A DNA stretch of 64,000 bases from positions 23,950-87,949 of the forward strand of contig NZ_JADOTV010000017.1 in the NCBI RefSeq assembly GCF_015767245.1. The letters are read 5' to 3'. The notes beneath the pieces are model-generated. The model was not told the origin of the DNA. It was given only the letters and a program-made list of their open reading frames with translations, and did no database searches. The stretch is from Aureivirga sp. CE67 (GTDB lineage Bacteria; Bacteroidota; Bacteroidia; Flavobacteriales; Flavobacteriaceae). Shown here piece after piece: positions 61,255 through 64,000 of this stretch (position 1 is its first letter; each line of letters starts with the position of its first letter). Position numbers and translations under genes: made by a program.

Positions 61255-64000
61255 TTATCTATTAATATACAACCATCCTTTAATTGGCTCTGTTCCATCA
61301 TTTAAATTTAAAATATAATAGTATGTTCCAACTGGTAATCCATCATCCTCCTTGATTGTAGCATCAGCTTTAGATGTTCCATCCCATTCGTTTAAATAAC
61401 CTTGTTTTTCATAAACTTTAGTTCCCCAACGATTGTAAACCTCTAATCTATTATTTGGATATCTTTCAATACAATCAATTATGAATGTATCATTTACTTG
61501 ATCTCCATTTGGTGAAAATTCATTATATATCGTCAAACATAAAGGTTCTGTAGTAGCAGAAGCGATATTATTATTTTCATTTGCATCTAAACCTCCTTCA
61601 TAAGAAGCTATCTCAGCAATATTTTCATAATCTCCATCTCCTAAAACCTTCACTTCAATTTCTAAAAACTCTACTGCATTTACAGGTAAAGCTTCAATTG
61701 TCCAAACTCCAGATGATTCAGAATATTCTCCTAGGGTCGTTTCAGCATTAACAAATTCATATCCTGAAGGTAAAATTTCTGAAACTTCAATGTTATTAGC
61801 TGTTACATCTCCTTCATTCATAATTGTTATTGTAAAAATCACATTATTTTCAACCACTGGAGTTTCTTCATTTACTTCTTTTAAAATAGAAATTTCAAAT
61901 AAAGCATCAATTATTAACTCTGTTGGATCATCTAATGTGTTTCCATCTGTATCATCTCCATCATCAGAAATATCAGAAACTTCTTCTCCTCCAGGCGTAT
62001 CCGCTGTTGCAATTACAATATTTTTCACTCCTCCAACATCTACATCTTCTTGCGTTAAAACATATGTAGCTTCATAAGTAACAATTTCATTAACTTGAAT
62101 AGTTCCTTCACTACTTCCTAAAGAAGCATTTGTAAAACTCGGTCCAGAAGTTAGCGTCAATAATTCATTGTCAATATTTTGAAAAATATCTTCTAATTCT
62201 AAATTTGAAAGAGTTACATTTCCAACATTTTCAATAGTTATTGTGTAAATAATTGTATCACCTACACCTAATTCACCATCTCCATTGTCTTGAATTTCGG
62301 CAGTTTTTTCAACATCTAAAGAAGGATTTCCTTGCGTTGCTGAATCAGGAATTACAGTTTCTGTTTCATCATCTTCTGTATTACCATCTGCATCATCACC
62401 ATCATCTGAAACATCTGAAACTTCTGTTTCATTTGGACTTTCTCCTGTCGCAGTTATACTATTTTTAATTCCTCCTGAATCAACATCTTCTTGAGTCAAA
62501 ATGTAAGAAACTGTGTAAGTAGCAATTTCTCCAACTTGTAAAGTTCCTTCAACACTAGATTGTGATGCATCAACAAACTCGGTAGTCAATGTTGATTGAT
62601 TTCCATTAAAGTCTTCAAAAAGATCTAGTAAAACAACATTCGACAATGTTACATTTCCAGTATTTGTAACAGATATATTATAGATAATTTCATCTCCAGC
62701 TCCTAATATTCCATCTCCATTATCAATAATTTCATCAACAATTTTAACAGCTTCTATCGAAGGATCTTCTGAAATCGTAATTTCTGTCGGATCGTCTTCC
62801 GTATTTCCATCGGCATCATCATTATCATCCGAAACATCTTCTACAGTAGTATTCTCTGGTGAATCTCCACTTGCAAAAACACTATTCGCAAATCCTCCAT
62901 TGTCAATATCTGATTGCGTTACGGTATAAGAAACTGTATAAGTAGCAACTTCTCCTACTTGCAAGATTCCTTCTAAACTTCCCATTGAAGCTGAATCAAA
63001 AACACTTGCTAAAGTTTGTGGATTTGAAGTTCCATCTAACTCCGTTAAAGTGTCTACAATCGAAACATTATCTAAAGTGACATTTCCAGTATTGCTTACT
63101 AAAACAGTGTAAGTAACGACATCTCCTACTGCTAGGTTCGAAATATCACTTGTTACTGTTTTCACTACTTCTATCGAAGGATCTTCTGAAATCGCAACTT
63201 CGGTTGGATCGTCTTCCGTATTTCCATCGACATCATCATTATCATCCGAAACATCTTCCACAGTAGTATCTTCTGGAGAATCTCCACTTGCAAAAACACT
63301 ATTCGCAAATCCTCCATTATCAATATCCGATTGCGTTACAGTATAAGAAACTGTATAAGTAGCAACTTCTCCTACTTGCAAGATTCCTTCTAAACTTCCC
63401 ATAGAAGAAGAATCAAAAACACTTGCTAATGTTTGTGGATTCGAAGTTCCATCTAATTCCGTTAAAGTATCTACAATCGAAACATTATCTAAAGTAACAT
63501 TTCCAGTATTGCTTACTAAAACTGTATAAGTAACGACATCTCCAACTGCTAGGTTTGAAACATCACTCGTTACTGTTTTCACTACTTCTATCGAAGGATC
63601 TTCTGAAATCGTAATTTCTGTCGGATCGTCTTCCGTGTTTCCATCCGTATCATCATTATCATCAGAAGTGTCATTCACTTTTGTATCTTCTGGTGAATCT
63701 CCACTTGCAAAAACACTATTCGCAAATCCTCCATTGTCAATATCCGATTGGGTTACAGTATAAGAAACGGTATAGGTAGCAACTTCTCCTACTTGTAAGA
63801 TCCCTTCTAAACTTCCCATAGAAGAAGAATCAAAAATACTTGCTAAAGTTTGTGGATTCGTTACTCCATCTAATTCAGTTAAAGTATCGACAATCGAAAC
63901 ATTATCTAAAGTAACATTTCCGGTATTGCTTACTAAAACAGTATAAGTAACCACATCTCCAACTGCTAGGTTGGAAACATCACTCGTTACTGTTTTTATA
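61255..64000 (-). CDS. Giant repeat adhesin with T9SS type B sorting domain (5' truncated by window edge)
   Basis: C-terminal ~915 residues of a surface protein; the frame is open to the right edge, so the start is beyond base 64000. It contains tandem DUF11-type beta-sandwich repeats. Three almost identical 139-residue units (417-bp period) begin at about 62757, 63174 and 63591 on the plus map; two more diverged ones follow toward the C-terminus (with DVEKTAEIQDNGDGELGVGD). Each contains VTYTVLVSNTGNVTLDNVSI-like text. The last ~90 residues are a type B (gliding-associated) sorting domain, with CLTIYNEFSPNGDQVNDTFI and YNRWGTKVYEKQGYLNEWDG. The sprF-like and ompA-like genes follow. It is likely an SprB-type mobile adhesin used in gliding or attachment. 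Confidence 0.9.
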   Translation of the reverse strand, partial: IKTVTSDVSNLAVGDVVTYTVLVSNTGNVTLDNVSIVDTLTELDGVTNPQTLASIFDSSSMGSLEGILQVGEVATYTVSYTVTQSDIDNGGFANSVFASGDSPEDTKVNDTSDDNDDTDGNTEDDPTEITISEDPSIEVVKTVTSDVSNLAVGDVVTYTVLVSNTGNVTLDNVSIVDTLTELDGTSNPQTLASVFDSSSMGSLEGILQVGEVATYTVSYTVTQSDIDNGGFANSVFASGDSPEDTTVEDVSDDNDDVDGNTEDDPTEVAISEDPSIEVVKTVTSDISNLAVGDVVTYTVLVSNTGNVTLDNVSIVDTLTELDGTSNPQTLASVFDSASMGSLEGILQVGEVATYTVSYTVTQSDIDNGGFANSVFASGDSPENTTVEDVSDDNDDADGNTEDDPTEITISEDPSIEAVKIVDEIIDNGDGILGAGDEIIYNISVTNTGNVTLSNVVLLDLFEDFNGNQSTLTTEFVDASQSSVEGTLQVGEIATYTVSYILTQEDVDSGGIKNSITATGESPNETEVSDVSDDGDDADGNTEDDETETVIPDSATQGNPSLDVEKTAEIQDNGDGELGVGDTIIYTITIENVGNVTLSNLELEDIFQNIDNELLTLTSGPSFTNASLGSSEGTIQVNEIVTYEATYVLTQEDVDVGGVKNIVIATADTPGGEEVSDISDDGDDTDGNTLDDPTELIIDALFEISILKEVNEETPVVENNVIFTITIMNEGDVTANNIEVSEILPSGYEFVNAETTLGEYSESSGVWTIEALPVNAVEFLEIEVKVLGDGDYENIAEIASYEGGLDANENNNIASATTEPLCLTIYNEFSPNGDQVNDTFIIDCIERYPNNRLEVYNRWGTKVYEKQGYLNEWDGTSKADATIKEDDGLPVGTYYYILNLNDGTEPIKGWLYINR
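62757..64000 (-). repeat. Tandem 417-bp repeats in the adhesin gene, continuing past the window
   Basis: The marker TCGAAGGATCTTCTGAAATC occurs at 62757, 63174 and 63591, spacing exactly 417 bp. Units are near identical at DNA level, differing by scattered bases, so they have been duplicated or homogenised recently. The array is cut by the right edge. Confidence 0.9.

Noticed and set aside
62253..62468. Plus-strand frame rich in His and Leu inside the adhesin gene
   Set aside because: It is antisense to the Asp-rich DGDDADGN linker codons of the DUF11 repeats; a composition artefact.

Overview
The window is AT-rich (roughly 30% GC by eye) and reads as chromosome of a flavobacterium (Bacteroidota, most likely Flavobacteriaceae). 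The evidence is several secreted proteins ending in type IX secretion (T9SS) sorting domains, a SprF/PorP-OmpA-adhesin cluster typical of gliding flavobacteria, promoters with the Bacteroidota -7 element TAnnTTTG, families largely restricted to Bacteroidota (DUF6048/DUF6452), and many TTG starts. I cannot name the genus. There is no phage, transposase, CRISPR array, rRNA or tRNA that I can see.

Layout. 1-3.3 kb: 3' part of cobN and then cobA (cobalamin/corrinoid). 3.3-6.85 kb: a GNAT acetyltransferase, a methyltransferase, and a NemR-like TetR repressor next to an exported DJ-1/Hsp31-like protein and a nitroreductase; two matching operators suggest an electrophile-response unit. 6.9-10.4 kb (minus): a signal-peptidase-like protein lacking the usual catalytic lysine, a small acidic protein and an outer-membrane receptor-like beta-barrel. 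10.6-13 kb: secreted FnIII/GEVED T9SS protein. 13-16 kb: an SH3 protein (minus), then an ECF sigma factor, a four-helix membrane protein and a TraB/GumN protein in one tight operon. 16.1-20 kb: PP-loop ATPase, RimO, a membrane protein, DUF2200.

20.2-30.5 kb: two very large paralogous secreted leucine-rich (receptor-L-like) T9SS proteins of 1504 and 1867 residues. 30.7-41.9 kb: a methyltransferase (minus), then a histidine kinase and sigma-54 response regulator (minus) divergent from an adaptor, ABC ATPase and two tandem FtsX/MacB-type permeases; the divergent region carries a perfect 10-bp dyad and a possible -24/-12 promoter. 42-55.7 kb: mostly minus-strand housekeeping genes (M23/LysM peptidase, DEAD helicase, periplasmic-binding-like protein without signal peptide, nucleoside phosphorylase, SUI1/YciH with two tiny membrane proteins, 2OG-Fe oxygenase, DUF6048, DUF6452, RlmD, cytochrome c, aldehyde dehydrogenase, GlmU-like). 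56-64 kb: another T9SS protein, then (minus) an OmpA/PD40 protein, SprF and the C-terminal part of a repeat-rich T9SS type-B adhesin running off the right edge.

Non-coding structure is rich: two copies of a ~138-bp repeat folding into a long hairpin, five copies of a short CCCC-rich palindromic repeat, further flavobacterial-looking intergenic repeats, many clear intrinsic terminators, and several promoters placed so close to the ATG that transcripts would be nearly leaderless. Three small genes (47480-47650, 47298-47483, 44848-45012) are easily missed. The best candidates for something undescribed are the structured repeat family, the lysine-less signal peptidase operon, and the NemR-like repressor controlling an exported DJ-1 protein.
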